From contig NZ_LZIJ01000109.1 of the NCBI RefSeq assembly GCF_001667115.1, forward strand, positions 62,001 to 126,000: 64,000 nucleotides of DNA. The letters run 5' to 3'. The DNA comes from Mycobacterium sp. 852002-51163_SCH5372311 (lineage in GTDB: Bacteria; Actinomycetota; Actinomycetes; Mycobacteriales; Mycobacteriaceae). The first letter of the stretch is position 1; every line of letters starts with the position of its first letter. The notes under the pieces were generated by a model. It had not been told where the DNA came from. It saw only the letters and a list, made by a program, of their open reading frames with translations, and searched no databases. Positions 8,964-17,501 of the stretch are shown one piece after another. The translations under genes and the position numbers were made by a program.

Positions 8964-9740
8964 ATGGGCGATCAACAGCACCCGAAGCATCCGGTGCCTC
9001 ACGGCCAGGGGGACGCGGCGGCCGCCGATGGGGTATCGACGCACGCCTTAGAGCCGCACACCAGCCACAGCTCCGGCCGATTGAACAGCCTGCGGGCCGC
9101 AGTGCTCGGCGCCAACGACGGCATCGTCTCGGTGGCCGGCATCGTGGTCGGTGTGGCCGGGGCCACCACGCTGCGTGGCCCTATCTTCACCGCCGGACTG
9201 GCGGCCCTGGTTGGTGGCGCGGTCTCGATGGCACTGGGTGAATTCGTTTCGGTCTCGAGCCAGCGGGACAGCGAAAAAGCCCAGCTGGCCATTGAGCGAA
9301 ACGAGTTGCGCTACATACCCGATGCCGAGCTCGCGGAACTGACGGCCATCTACGAAGGCCGGGGTCTGTCGCATCAAACCGCGGCGCAGGTAGCCCGAGA
9401 GCTGACCGCACACGACGCGCTGACTGCGCACGCTCACGCCGAACTCAACATCAATCCCGACGACTTGGCCAATCCTTGGCAGGCCGCGGCGGCCTCGGCC
9501 GCCTCGTTCATCGTCGGGGCACTACTGCCACTCGTGGCCATCCTGTTGCCTCCGACAGCGTGGCGAGTTCCGGTAACCTTCGTCGCCGTGCTTGCCGCCC
9601 TGGCGCTCACCGGAGCCCTCAGCGCCCGGATCGGCGGTGGCCACGCCTGGCGCGCCGTGCTACGCGTTGTGATCGGTGGCGCAGCTGGTTTGGCGCTGAC
9701 CTACGGAATCGGGTATCTCTTCGGCACCATGGTGCACTAG
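8964..9740 (+). CDS. VIT1/CCC1-family metal transporter
   Basis: A 258-residue membrane protein. A hydrophilic N-terminus (residues 1-35) is followed by the family signature LRAAVLGANDGIVSVAGIVVGVAGA, a second segment FTAGLAALVGGAVSMALGEFVSVSSQRDSEKAQ, a charged cytoplasmic segment (residues 115-170) and three C-terminal membrane segments. The family moves Fe2+ or Mn2+ out of the cytoplasm. The ATG at 8964 has only a weak Shine-Dalgarno; a later start near LNSLRAAV is possible. The gene converges on desA3. Confidence 0.88.
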   Translation: MGDQQHPKHPVPHGQGDAAAADGVSTHALEPHTSHSSGRLNSLRAAVLGANDGIVSVAGIVVGVAGATTLRGPIFTAGLAALVGGAVSMALGEFVSVSSQRDSEKAQLAIERNELRYIPDAELAELTAIYEGRGLSHQTAAQVARELTAHDALTAHAHAELNINPDDLANPWQAAAASAASFIVGALLPLVAILLPPTAWRVPVTFVAVLAALALTGALSARIGGGHAWRAVLRVVIGGAAGLALTYGIGYLFGTMVH

Positions 9741-9820
9741 TCCGCACAGTTCGCGCCGCACGTGTTATGAGGGTGAAAAACCTGCCGAAATCTCGCCGTC
9801 AGAGCACGTTCGGCGACAGA

Positions 9821-11107
9821 CTAGGCGGCCAGATCGTCGGTGTCGGTGAGCTTTCCGGCTTCGACGCGCCTGCCCCGGCGCCAGCTTCGCACGGCGTTGA
9901 TCGCGGACTTCAGTCCGCGCCGCCGGCCGGTCACCGGGTCGGTGGCCGCGAAGTCCGGCCCCAGTTCGGCGAACATCCGCTCGCTGCGGGTCTCCGGAGC
10001 GTCGTCCGCGTCGTCGCGCAAATACTTGTTCGGCAACGAAAGCTTGGCCAGAGTGCGCCAGGTCTTGCCGTACTGCACCAGGAATGATCCTGTCGTGTAA
10101 GGCAAGTCGTACTTGTCGCAGACTTCGCGTACCCGTACCGAGATTTCGGCCAGCCGGTTGCTCGGCAGATCGGGATAGAGATGGTGCTCGATTTGGTGGC
10201 ACAGGTTCCCGCTCATGAAGCGCAGAGCGGGACCGGCGTCGAAGTTGGCGCTGCCCAGCATCTGGCGCAGATACCACTGGCCCTTGGTCTCGCCGATCAT
10301 ATCGGTCTTGGTGAATTTCTCTGCGCCGTCAGGGAAATGACCGCAGAAGATGACCGCGTTGGCCCACACGTTGCGGATCACATTGGCCGTCGCGTTGGCC
10401 GTCAAGGTGGACCGGTACGTCGCGCCCGGTGAGAGTGCGGTCAGCGCCGGGAACGCCACATAGTCCTTGACCACCTGGCGACCGGCCTTGGCCAAGAACT
10501 CGTCGATGCGCTGCCGCGCCTCCGTGTTATCCATCCGGCGCTTGAGGATCTTGCCGATCTCCACGTGCTGCAACCCGACACCCCATTCAAAGAGGAGCGC
10601 GAGCAAGGTGTTCCACATCAGATTGAAGATGTTGAAGCGCTTCCAGCGCTGGTCGCGGGTGACACGCAGCATGCCGTAGCCGACGTCGTCGTCCATGCCG
10701 AGGATGTTGGTGTACTTGTGGTGCACGAAGTTGTGGGTGTATCGCCAATGCTTGGAGGACCCACTCATATCCCACTCCCACGTCGTGGAGTGGATCTCGG
10801 GATCGTTCATCCAGTCCCACTGGCCGTGCATGACGTTGTGGCCGATCTCCATGTTCTCGATGATCTTGGCCACGCCGAGGGTCGCCGTCCCCGCCCACCA
10901 GGCCGACCGGCGTGAGCTGGCGGCCAACAGGAGCCGGCCGGCAACTTCCAGTGCGCGCTGCGCGGCGATGGTACGGCGGATGTAGCGGGAATCGCTCTCG
11001 CCGAGCGAGTCTTCAACGTCCTGGCGGATGGCATCGAGCTCAACGGCCAGGTTTTCGATGTCGGAGTCGGTCAGATGCGCGAATACGTCGACGTCTGTGA
11101 TAGCCAT
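9821..11107 (-). CDS. desA3: Membrane acyl-CoA delta-9 desaturase DesA3
   Basis: A 428-residue fatty-acid desaturase with the three histidine boxes of the di-iron site: HNVMH (90-94), HNFVHH (125-130) and HQIEHH near residue 313. DesA3 of M. tuberculosis (Rv3229c) makes oleoyl-CoA from stearoyl-CoA and takes electrons from Rv3230c, whose orthologue is the next gene upstream on this strand. The two are separated by 80 bp that hold a pair of palindromic sites also found before the reductase gene, so they are probably co-regulated but can be transcribed separately. Confidence 0.94.
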   Translation of the reverse strand: MAITDVDVFAHLTDSDIENLAVELDAIRQDVEDSLGESDSRYIRRTIAAQRALEVAGRLLLAASSRRSAWWAGTATLGVAKIIENMEIGHNVMHGQWDWMNDPEIHSTTWEWDMSGSSKHWRYTHNFVHHKYTNILGMDDDVGYGMLRVTRDQRWKRFNIFNLMWNTLLALLFEWGVGLQHVEIGKILKRRMDNTEARQRIDEFLAKAGRQVVKDYVAFPALTALSPGATYRSTLTANATANVIRNVWANAVIFCGHFPDGAEKFTKTDMIGETKGQWYLRQMLGSANFDAGPALRFMSGNLCHQIEHHLYPDLPSNRLAEISVRVREVCDKYDLPYTTGSFLVQYGKTWRTLAKLSLPNKYLRDDADDAPETRSERMFAELGPDFAATDPVTGRRRGLKSAINAVRSWRRGRRVEAGKLTDTDDLAA

Positions 11108-11142
11108 CGTCTTGCCTCCTTACGGTTATGCAATCGGTGACC

Positions 11143-11169
11143 TACGCAATCGTAACCTACGATTCCGTA
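11143..11169. promoter_or_regulatory. Paired operator upstream of desA3
   Basis: Two TACG-N4-CGTA-like sites occur, TACGCAATCGTA at 11143-11154 and TACGATTCCGTA at 11158-11169, with starts 15 bp apart. The second is less symmetrical. The same arrangement and spacing precede the partner reductase gene (12410-12436). The 36-bp distance to the desA3 start suits a repressor. A TetR-type desaturase regulator (such as MadR of mycobacteria) is a candidate, by inference only. Confidence 0.6.
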
Positions 11170-11187
11170 AGTTACCAGCCGGTAGCA

Positions 11188-12330
11188 CTAAATATCGACG
11201 ACGCAATCGCCCGACGCGGCGGACACGCAGGTCTGGATACGGGTGCCCGGTTCGTGCTCCTGGCCGGTGCGCAGGTCACGGACGTGGCCGTCGACCAAGT
11301 CGACCACACACGACTGACAGATGCCCATCCGGCAACCGAACGGCATCTGAACGCCGGCGCCCTCACCCGCGTCCATCACCGACGTCGCGGCATCGGCGGC
11401 GACGCTCCTGCCACTGCGCGCGAATGTCACCGTCCCGCCCGCGCCCGCAGGTGCGGCCCGGGACACCGCGAAGCGCTCCAGGTGCAGCCGGTCCCTGATG
11501 CCGGCCGACGCCCAGACCTTCTCGGCCTGGTTGAGCATGCCCTCCGGGCCGCAGGCCCACGTCTGGCGCTCTCGCCAGTCCGGCACCTCCACGTCCAGCC
11601 GGGACAGGTCGAGACGGCCCTCGGTGCGAGTCTCGCGCACCCGCAACCGATAGCCGGAGTAGTCGGCCTGTAATGCGGCGAGTTCGGCGGCGAACATCGC
11701 ATCAGCCGCGGCGGGTGCCGAGTGTACGTGAGCAATGTCGCCAATTTGATTGTGGCGCACCAGTGTTCGCAGCATCGACATCACCGGAGTGATTCCCGAG
11801 CCGGCGGTCAGAAACAGGATCGACGACGGCGCCGGGTCGGGCAGCACGAAGTTCCCCTGCGGCGCGGCCAGCCGCACGATGGTCCCGGGCTCGACGCCGG
11901 CCACCAGGTGGGTGGACAGGAAACCCTCGGGCATCGCTTTGACAGTGATCGTCACCGTCCGGGCCGAGTCAGAGCTGGCCGGGCTCGAGGTAAGCGAATA
12001 CGAACGCCAGCGCCAGCGCCCGTCGACCAGCAACCCGATCCCGATGTACTGGCCGGGCTGATAGTCGAAGCTGAAACCCCAGCCCGGTTTGATGACCAGG
12101 GTGGCCGAGTCTTCGGTCTCGCGGCGGACCTCGACGATGCGGCCGCGCAATTCGCGGGCCGACCACAGCGGATTGGCCAGATGCAGATAGTCGTCCGGCA
12201 ACAACGGGGTCGTGATGCGCGCAGCGAGCTTGCGCAGCGCGTGCCAGCCCGGGTGCCGGTCGGCGCCGGCGACCGCGACGCGTTTGGTGTCGACGACATT
12301 GGCGGTGATCGGCGCGTATTTCTTGCTCAT
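11188..12330 (-). CDS. Flavin reductase with C-terminal 2Fe-2S ferredoxin domain, electron donor to DesA3
   Basis: A 380-residue protein. The FAD domain contains [11 protein letters not shown], the NADPH domain [11 protein letters not shown] and CGPEGML, and the C-terminal plant-type ferredoxin domain the ligands in [10 protein letters not shown] plus the later Cys of IQTCVSA. It corresponds to Rv3230c, which passes electrons from NADPH to the DesA3 di-iron centre. The start at ATG 12330 (MSKKYAPI) fits the orthologue; an upstream ATG at 12372 adds an arginine-rich stretch unlike the family. Confidence 0.92.
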   Translation of the reverse strand: MSKKYAPITANVVDTKRVAVAGADRHPGWHALRKLAARITTPLLPDDYLHLANPLWSARELRGRIVEVRRETEDSATLVIKPGWGFSFDYQPGQYIGIGLLVDGRWRWRSYSLTSSPASSDSARTVTITVKAMPEGFLSTHLVAGVEPGTIVRLAAPQGNFVLPDPAPSSILFLTAGSGITPVMSMLRTLVRHNQIGDIAHVHSAPAAADAMFAAELAALQADYSGYRLRVRETRTEGRLDLSRLDVEVPDWRERQTWACGPEGMLNQAEKVWASAGIRDRLHLERFAVSRAAPAGAGGTVTFARSGRSVAADAATSVMDAGEGAGVQMPFGCRMGICQSCVVDLVDGHVRDLRTGQEHEPGTRIQTCVSAASGDCVVDI

Positions 12331-12409
12331 TTGGAAGGGCTCCTGCTCACGGCGCGACCTTCGGGCTTCCACTCGGGCGGGGACGGGCCGCGGGCCGGTC
12401 TATAAAAGC

Positions 12410-12436
12410 TACGGTACCGTAACCTACGGCACCGTA
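12410..12436. promoter_or_regulatory. Paired operator upstream of the DesA3 reductase gene
   Basis: There are two TACGG-N2-CCGTA palindromes, TACGGTACCGTA (12410-12421) and TACGGCACCGTA (12425-12436), with starts 15 bp apart, about 80 bp before the reductase start. Both are perfectly symmetrical in their arms. The block CGTAACCTACG between the sites is also present before desA3. Confidence 0.7.
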
Positions 12437-12583
12437 TCCAGGCCGTGCGGCCCTGATTGCGTCACACCCGTTGAATCCAACACTGGCCGAGACTGCGGAC
12501 AGGGCGCGGTCTCAGGGGCAAATCGCAATCTCTATGCAGGCTCGGCGCCGTGAGCGCAGGCTCGACGGACCCGGGTTCACCGG

Positions 12584-13102
12584 TCACAGCAGGTCGAGCA
12601 GGAAGGGCAACTCCTGGTTGGCGTACCACGCCAGGTCGTGGTCCTGAGCGTCGCCGACCACCAGCTCCGCGTCCTCATCCCCCAGGTCAGCGGCGTCGAT
12701 CACGGCGATCGCCGCGGTGACGGCCGGCTCGGCGGCGGCGTTGTCGACATAGGCGGCGATGACTTTCTCGATCGCTACCGGCCCGGCCAGCCGAACGACG
12801 GCGTCGTCGAGGTCGGGCCGGTACTTGGCCCCGGATTCGCCCATGTCGACTTCGGCGGCGATCACCGCGCGTCTGGGCAGGGATTCGGCAGTCTCATCGC
12901 TGAACTCCGCTGCCAGCAGGCGCAGCGACGCCAGCGCCGCCTCCTGCAACGCGACCTCGGCGAGCTCGTCGTCGTCACCCTCGGCGTAGGACTCACGCAA
13001 AGTCGGCGTGACGGCGAACGCGGTGCCGTTCACCGGCGACAAGGAACCGTCGGCAACCAGTTGCCGCAGCATGGCCAGGGTGGCCGGGATATAGACCTGC
13101 AT
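12584..13102 (-). CDS. Conserved actinobacterial hypothetical protein (Rv3231c-like)
   Basis: A 172-residue acidic protein starting MQVYIPATLAMLRQLVADG. I recognise no enzymatic domain. It is rich in Asp, Glu and Ala and has no signal peptide or membrane segment. The start codon overlaps the last base of the PPK2 stop (TAATG at 13102), so translation is coupled to ppk2. It corresponds to Rv3231c of M. tuberculosis by position and ending (LPFLLDLL). Its function is unknown. Confidence 0.88.
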   Translation of the reverse strand: MQVYIPATLAMLRQLVADGSLSPVNGTAFAVTPTLRESYAEGDDDELAEVALQEAALASLRLLAAEFSDETAESLPRRAVIAAEVDMGESGAKYRPDLDDAVVRLAGPVAIEKVIAAYVDNAAAEPAVTAAIAVIDAADLGDEDAELVVGDAQDHDLAWYANQELPFLLDLL

Positions 13103-13965
13103 TATCCGATCAACGTAGCGGCGTAGTCGTCGACGTACTTGGACAACTCGCGCGGCGGGCGCTGGTAGTCGGCACTGACCACCGGCCGTCGCGGCAATTT
13201 GACCTGCGGGCGGTCCACGTCCTGGTAGTCGATGCTGGACAGCAGGTGGCGCATCATGTTCAGCCGCGCGTGTTTCTTGATATCGGATTCCACCACATAC
13301 CAGGGGCTCACCGGGGTGTCGGTATGCACCATCATCTCGTCCTTGGCGCGCGAATAGTCGCCCCAGCGGTACACCGACTCCAGGTCCATCGGGCTGAGTT
13401 TCCATTGCCGCACAGGATCGTTGCGCCGCGCCTTGAACCGGCGCAGCTGCTCGTCCGGCGAGACGGAAAACCAGTACTTGCGCAATAGAATCCCGTCGTC
13501 GATCAGCATCTGCTCGAAGATCGGCGTCTGTCGCAGGAACAGCACGTATTCCTGCGCCGTACAGAAACCCATCACCTTCTCGATGCCCGCGCGGTTGTAC
13601 CAGGAGCGGTCGAAGAGCACGATCTCGCCCCGGGCGGGCAGATGGGCGATGTAACGCTGGTAGTACCACTGCCCACGTTCCCGATCGGTCGGCACCGGCA
13701 ACGCGGCGATCTGAGCGATGCGCGGACTGAGGTATTCGGTGATCCGTTTGATGGCGCCGCCCTTGCCCGCAGCGTCACGGCCTTCGAACAGCACCACAAT
13801 ACGTGCGCCGGAAAACCGCACCCACTCCTGCAATTTCACGAATTCCGTTTGCAGCTTTAACAATTCGGCTTCGTAGACGTCATTGGAGATCTTCGGTTTG
13901 ACCGGCGCACCCGATTTGCGTTTCTTCGACTTCGTCGGCGCGCCGTCACTTGTCACGGTGCTCAC
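13102..13965 (-). CDS. ppk2: Polyphosphate kinase 2
   Basis: A 287-residue PPK2-family kinase. Walker A is FEGRDAAGKGG (60-70), Walker B is IVLFDRSWYNR (115-125), and the lid arginines lie in FKARRNDP. The family moves phosphate between polyphosphate and nucleoside diphosphates; the M. tuberculosis orthologue Rv3232c mainly makes GTP from GDP. A lysine-rich N-terminus (residues 10-25) precedes the fold. It is followed with a one-base overlap by the Rv3231c-like gene. Confidence 0.93.
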   Translation of the reverse strand: MSTVTSDGAPTKSKKRKSGAPVKPKISNDVYEAELLKLQTEFVKLQEWVRFSGARIVVLFEGRDAAGKGGAIKRITEYLSPRIAQIAALPVPTDRERGQWYYQRYIAHLPARGEIVLFDRSWYNRAGIEKVMGFCTAQEYVLFLRQTPIFEQMLIDDGILLRKYWFSVSPDEQLRRFKARRNDPVRQWKLSPMDLESVYRWGDYSRAKDEMMVHTDTPVSPWYVVESDIKKHARLNMMRHLLSSIDYQDVDRPQVKLPRRPVVSADYQRPPRELSKYVDDYAATLIG

Positions 13966-14009
13966 ATCAACGAATGGTAGCCCCAGACAGCAAATTTGGC
14001 CCCGGACAA

Positions 14010-15428
14010 CTAGCGAGACGCCACCAGCAGCTCGTCCAGCGCTTGGCTCAGCAGGCCCGGCAGCAGGTCGACATCGGCCATCGCATCGCGGTCGGCGTTG
14101 ATGCCGAAATACAGCATGCCGTTGTAGGACGTGACACTGATCGCCAGCGCCTGATTGTGCAGCAGCGGCGGCACCGCATAGGTCTCCAGCAGCTTGGTGC
14201 CGGCGATGTACATCTGCGACTGAGCGCCGGGGGCATTGGTGATCAACAGGTTGAACGGCTTCTTGGACAGACTGGGAAAGGTGGTGGCCACGCGAATACC
14301 CATGGCGTGCAAGGTGGGTGGCGCGAAACCCGACAGGGTGACGATGGTCCGCGCGTCGACCAGACTGGCGCCCGTCGGGTTGGATTCGGTGGCGTGCGCG
14401 ATCTGCGAGAGCCGCACCACCGCATTGCCCTCCCCCACCGGCAGGTCGACGAGAAACGGCGTCACCTGGCCGATCGCCTGACCAGGGCCGGTCGAGTCAA
14501 GCTGGTCGTCCGCATACACCGACAATGGCGCCATCGCCCTGATCGTGGCGGTCGATGCCACGGTTTCGCCGCGGGACATCAGCCAGTTGCTGAGTGCGCC
14601 GGCGATCACCGCCAGCACCACGTCGTTGACATCGCAGTCGTAGCGCGCACGTACCGTCCGGTAGTCCTCGAGGCTGCCGCGGGCGACCGTGAACCGGCGG
14701 TTGCGCGAAACCTTTGCGTTGAGCGGACTGCTAGGCGCGGTACCGCGCGCCAGAGTGCGCGCGACGTCGAACACCCGGCGACCGGCGTCGACCAGTTGCC
14801 CGGAGTTTGTCGCCAGTCCGGCGATCGCGGAGCCGACGGCCTGCATCTGCGCCCCCGGACCGACTACCCAGTCGCCGATCGCGCCCAGCAGCAGCCGGGT
14901 GTTACCGGGGTCGCGCTCCGGGACCCAGATGTCCTCGGGGAACGGCGGCGGACGACGGGTGCGATCGGCGATGACGTGGCCGATCTCCAGCGCACTCATG
15001 CCGTTGATCAGCGCCTGGTGCGACTTGGTGTAGAGGGCGACGCGGTTCTTGGTCAGGCCTTCGACGAGGTACATCTCCCACAGCGGCCGTGACTTGTCGA
15101 GTGGCCGCGCGGCCAGCCGCGCAATCAGCTCGTGCAGTTGCTCTTCACTACCCGGAGACGGCAGCGCCGAGCGCCTGATGTGATAGGTGATGTCGAAATC
15201 GGGGTCGTCCATCCAGACCGGCCTGGCCATCCCGATCTTCACTTCGCGGACCTTTTGCCGGTACCGCGGTATCTGCGCCAGCCGCTGCTCCACGGTGGCC
15301 AGCAGCTTCTCGTAGCTCAGTCCGGCGCGCGGGCGACGCAAGATGGCCAGCGATCCGACGTACATCGGGGTGGCCGTGTTCTCCAGCCGATAGAAAGACG
15401 CGTCCGTCGTGGACAACCGGGTCACCAT
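14010..15428 (-). CDS. tgs3: WS/DGAT-type acyltransferase with altered active-site motif
   Basis: A 472-residue wax ester synthase/diacylglycerol acyltransferase. It has the N-terminal family pattern LSTTDASFYRLENTATPMYVG, PLDKSRPLWEMYLVEGL near 109-124, and the C-terminal SNVPGP-like NAPGAQSQMYIAG. The usual catalytic HHxxxDG reads HQALING at 137-143, so the second His (the catalytic base) is Gln138 and the Asp is Asn142. Weak or lost triacylglycerol synthesis is therefore likely. From memory, M. tuberculosis carries this gene split into Rv3233c and Rv3234c; here it is intact. ATG 15428 (MVTRLST) is preferred over a longer frame to 15899. Confidence 0.88.
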   Translation of the reverse strand: MVTRLSTTDASFYRLENTATPMYVGSLAILRRPRAGLSYEKLLATVEQRLAQIPRYRQKVREVKIGMARPVWMDDPDFDITYHIRRSALPSPGSEEQLHELIARLAARPLDKSRPLWEMYLVEGLTKNRVALYTKSHQALINGMSALEIGHVIADRTRRPPPFPEDIWVPERDPGNTRLLLGAIGDWVVGPGAQMQAVGSAIAGLATNSGQLVDAGRRVFDVARTLARGTAPSSPLNAKVSRNRRFTVARGSLEDYRTVRARYDCDVNDVVLAVIAGALSNWLMSRGETVASTATIRAMAPLSVYADDQLDSTGPGQAIGQVTPFLVDLPVGEGNAVVRLSQIAHATESNPTGASLVDARTIVTLSGFAPPTLHAMGIRVATTFPSLSKKPFNLLITNAPGAQSQMYIAGTKLLETYAVPPLLHNQALAISVTSYNGMLYFGINADRDAMADVDLLPGLLSQALDELLVASR

Positions 15429-15648
15429 TGCGGCCCTGTCCTCCTTGTCAATCCTTGTCAGTCGGTCGCGACTACTCGGAGTTCCCGCCCACGGTAACCG
15501 CCTTCTCGGGCGCATTTCGGCGCGGGTACGCGCCGGCCGCGGTTGTGCGATGATGGCCGGCAACCGGAAAGCCGGAAACCCCGGGAAAATGCCATGTCTG
15601 CCACTCTCCAGCAGGCTCCCCGTCCAAAGATGAGTTGGAGAGTGCCCG

Positions 15649-16173
15649 TTGACCGTCATTCCTAACGTCAGCGCACCCCTCCGCGACGGTTTTGCCGTCG
15701 TGCCGGTGGTGGAGTACGAACCGCCGAGCCAGAGCTTGCCTGGGAACGCCCGGCAATCATCCCATGTGATCTTGCGGCGTCGCATCTCGACCGGGCCCCG
15801 CCGGGCGCCAGGCAGCCAGCCCGACGCCGTGCTTTCCGCCCCGATGCGCGAGGCGGCCGTCTTCGCCGACGCGGCCCTGCGCCGCGTGCTGGAAGTCATC
15901 GACCGTCGTCGTCCGCCGGCCCAGTTACGGCCCGTGCTGGCGCCAAGTCTCGTCGACTCCGTGCTGTCCCTCGGCCGGACCGAGCACGCAGGCGCTGCCG
16001 TCTTGCGCCGGCTGCGGCTGCAACCGGCCGGACACCCCGATCCGGCGACGGCTGCCGAGGTTTTCGGTTCTTACAGCCGCGGGAACCGGCTGCACGCCAT
16101 CGCCTGCCGGGTCGAACTGGTGCGCGCCGCCAAGGTAAGCCAGTGGCTGGTGGTCGCGCTGCACATCGGCTGA
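15649..16173 (+). CDS. Rv3235-family hypothetical protein
   Basis: A 174-residue protein of unknown function. The N-terminal 60 residues look disordered (Pro, Arg and Ser rich). The C-terminal half, from FADAALRRVLEVIDRRRPPAQLRPVLAPSLVDSV to RLHAIACRVELVRAAKVSQWLVVALHIG, is the conserved Rv3235 (DUF6459) domain. The TTG at 15649 is used with ggagag about 10 bp upstream. It converges on the antiporter gene; the gap between them is filled by the 20-bp-period element. Confidence 0.82.
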   Translation: MTVIPNVSAPLRDGFAVVPVVEYEPPSQSLPGNARQSSHVILRRRISTGPRRAPGSQPDAVLSAPMREAAVFADAALRRVLEVIDRRRPPAQLRPVLAPSLVDSVLSLGRTEHAGAAVLRRLRLQPAGHPDPATAAEVFGSYSRGNRLHAIACRVELVRAAKVSQWLVVALHIG

Positions 16174-16183
16174 TGCGGCGCCC

Positions 16184-16335
16184 GGGCTTCGCGCGTGAAA
16201 CCTGGGCTTTGCGCGTGAATCCTGGGCTTTGGTTGTGAAGCCTGGGCGGGAATCGACGCGGATTTTTGGCCCTAGAGTCACAGCCAAAGCCGTCAATTCA
16301 CACTCAACGCCGTCACTTCACACTGAAGACGTGTG
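16184..16335. repeat. Iterated 20-bp inverted-repeat element, locus 1
   Basis: Three left units of exactly 20 bp (16184-16203, 16204-16223, 16224-16243; consensus gggctttgcgcgtgaaycct) precede a 32-bp core (16244-16275). Three right units of 20 bp follow (16276-16295, 16296-16315, 16316-16335; consensus cttcacactcaacgccgtca). The right units are inverted relative to the left. The core begins gggcggga and ends ggccctag. The element fills nearly the whole 166-bp space between two convergent genes and could form one long, partly mismatched hairpin. A second copy is at 35347-35517. Confidence 0.85.
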
Positions 16336-16339
16336 ATGG

Positions 16340-17497
16340 TCAGTTCGGCGGTTCGGCCCTGATGGACACCGGATTGCCGGTGTAACGGGCCAGCACCGGA
16401 CCGGCGATCGCCATGATGAAGACATACGACGTCGCCAGCGCTGCGACGCCCGGGATCGACGCGCCGACCAAGCCGATGATGATCAGGGAGAACTCACCCC
16501 TGGCCACCAGCGCGGCGCCGGCCCGCAGCTGCCCGCGCAGCGCCACGTCGTCGCGCCGGGCCGCGAACATCCCGGTGAGCACCTTGGTCGCCGTCGTCAC
16601 CACGGCCAACGCCAGCGCCACCGGAAGCATCGGAATCAGCTCTTTGGGATCGACCGCCAGTCCGATCGCCAGGAAGAAGATCGCGGCGAACAAGTCCCGC
16701 AGCGGCCCCAGCACTTTGCGCGCGCGGTTGGCCGTCTCGCCGGTCAGGGTGAGGCCGACCAAGAACGCCCCGACCGCCGCCGACGCGTGCAGAACCTCGG
16801 CCAAGGCGGCGACCATCAGCGTGATGCCCAGCACCCGCAGCAACAGCTGCTCGGAGTCGGGGTGCGCCACCAGCCGGCCGACGTGATGGCCCCAGTGGAA
16901 CGACGCGGCGAACGCGGCGAGCAGAGCGCCCACCGCGGCCAGCATCCCACCCACGGCGTCGAGCCAGCTGCCGCCCGATGCCAGAACCGCGAACAGGGGA
17001 AGGTAGGCCGCCATCGCGAAGTCCTCGAGCACCAGCACCGACAGCACCGCCGGCGTTTCCCGGTTGCCGAGCCGGCGCAGGTCCTCGAGCAGACGCGCGA
17101 CGACGCCCGATGAGGAGATGTAGGTAACCCCGGCCACGGCGAGAATCGCGACACCGTTCAACCCCAGCAGCCAGCCGGCGACCGCGCCGGGTGTGGCATT
17201 GAGGACGATGTCGACTCCGGCCGACGGCAGGTGGTGCCGAAGGCTGCTGGCGAATTCGGTGGCAGAGAACTCCAGACCCAGGGTGAGCAGCAGCAGCACG
17301 ATGCCGATGGGCGCGCCGGTGGTGACGAACTCACCGGCGGCGGCCACCGGCAGGATGCCGCCCTTTCCGAGCGAAAGACCCGCCAGCAGATACACGGGTA
17401 TCGGCGAAAGCGCGAATCTTCGCGCCAGCCCGCCTAATACGGCGAGCGTGGTCAGGAGGGCGCCGAGTTGGAACAGCAGCGCCCCCGAGACTTGCAC
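16340..17497 (-). CDS. kefB: CPA2-family cation/proton antiporter (KefB-like)
   Basis: A 385-residue integral membrane protein with about a dozen hydrophobic segments and the Na/H exchanger fold: GGILPVAAAGEFVTTGAPIGIVLLLLTLGLEFS, EDFAMAAYLPLFAVLA and the ALVARGEFSLIIIGL segment typical of Kef-type exchangers. It lacks a C-terminal TrkA-N domain. The next gene on the strand encodes a separate TrkA-C regulatory protein 4 bp upstream, as in KhtTU-type K+/H+ antiporters. GTG at 17497 gives the same length as M. tuberculosis Rv3236c as I recall it. Confidence 0.9.
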   Translation of the reverse strand: MQVSGALLFQLGALLTTLAVLGGLARRFALSPIPVYLLAGLSLGKGGILPVAAAGEFVTTGAPIGIVLLLLTLGLEFSATEFASSLRHHLPSAGVDIVLNATPGAVAGWLLGLNGVAILAVAGVTYISSSGVVARLLEDLRRLGNRETPAVLSVLVLEDFAMAAYLPLFAVLASGGSWLDAVGGMLAAVGALLAAFAASFHWGHHVGRLVAHPDSEQLLLRVLGITLMVAALAEVLHASAAVGAFLVGLTLTGETANRARKVLGPLRDLFAAIFFLAIGLAVDPKELIPMLPVALALAVVTTATKVLTGMFAARRDDVALRGQLRAGAALVARGEFSLIIIGLVGASIPGVAALATSYVFIMAIAGPVLARYTGNPVSIRAEPPN

Positions 17498-17501
17498 CGT
17501 T

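Noticed and set aside
12584-13669. A 361-residue minus-strand frame covering the Rv3231c-like gene and part of ppk2
   Set aside because: The upstream half is a shifted reading of ppk2. The real protein starts at 13102 with a TAATG overlap.
16184-16335. CRISPR array at the 20-bp repeats
   Set aside because: Units are contiguous with no unique spacers, the second half is inverted relative to the first, and no cas genes are nearby.
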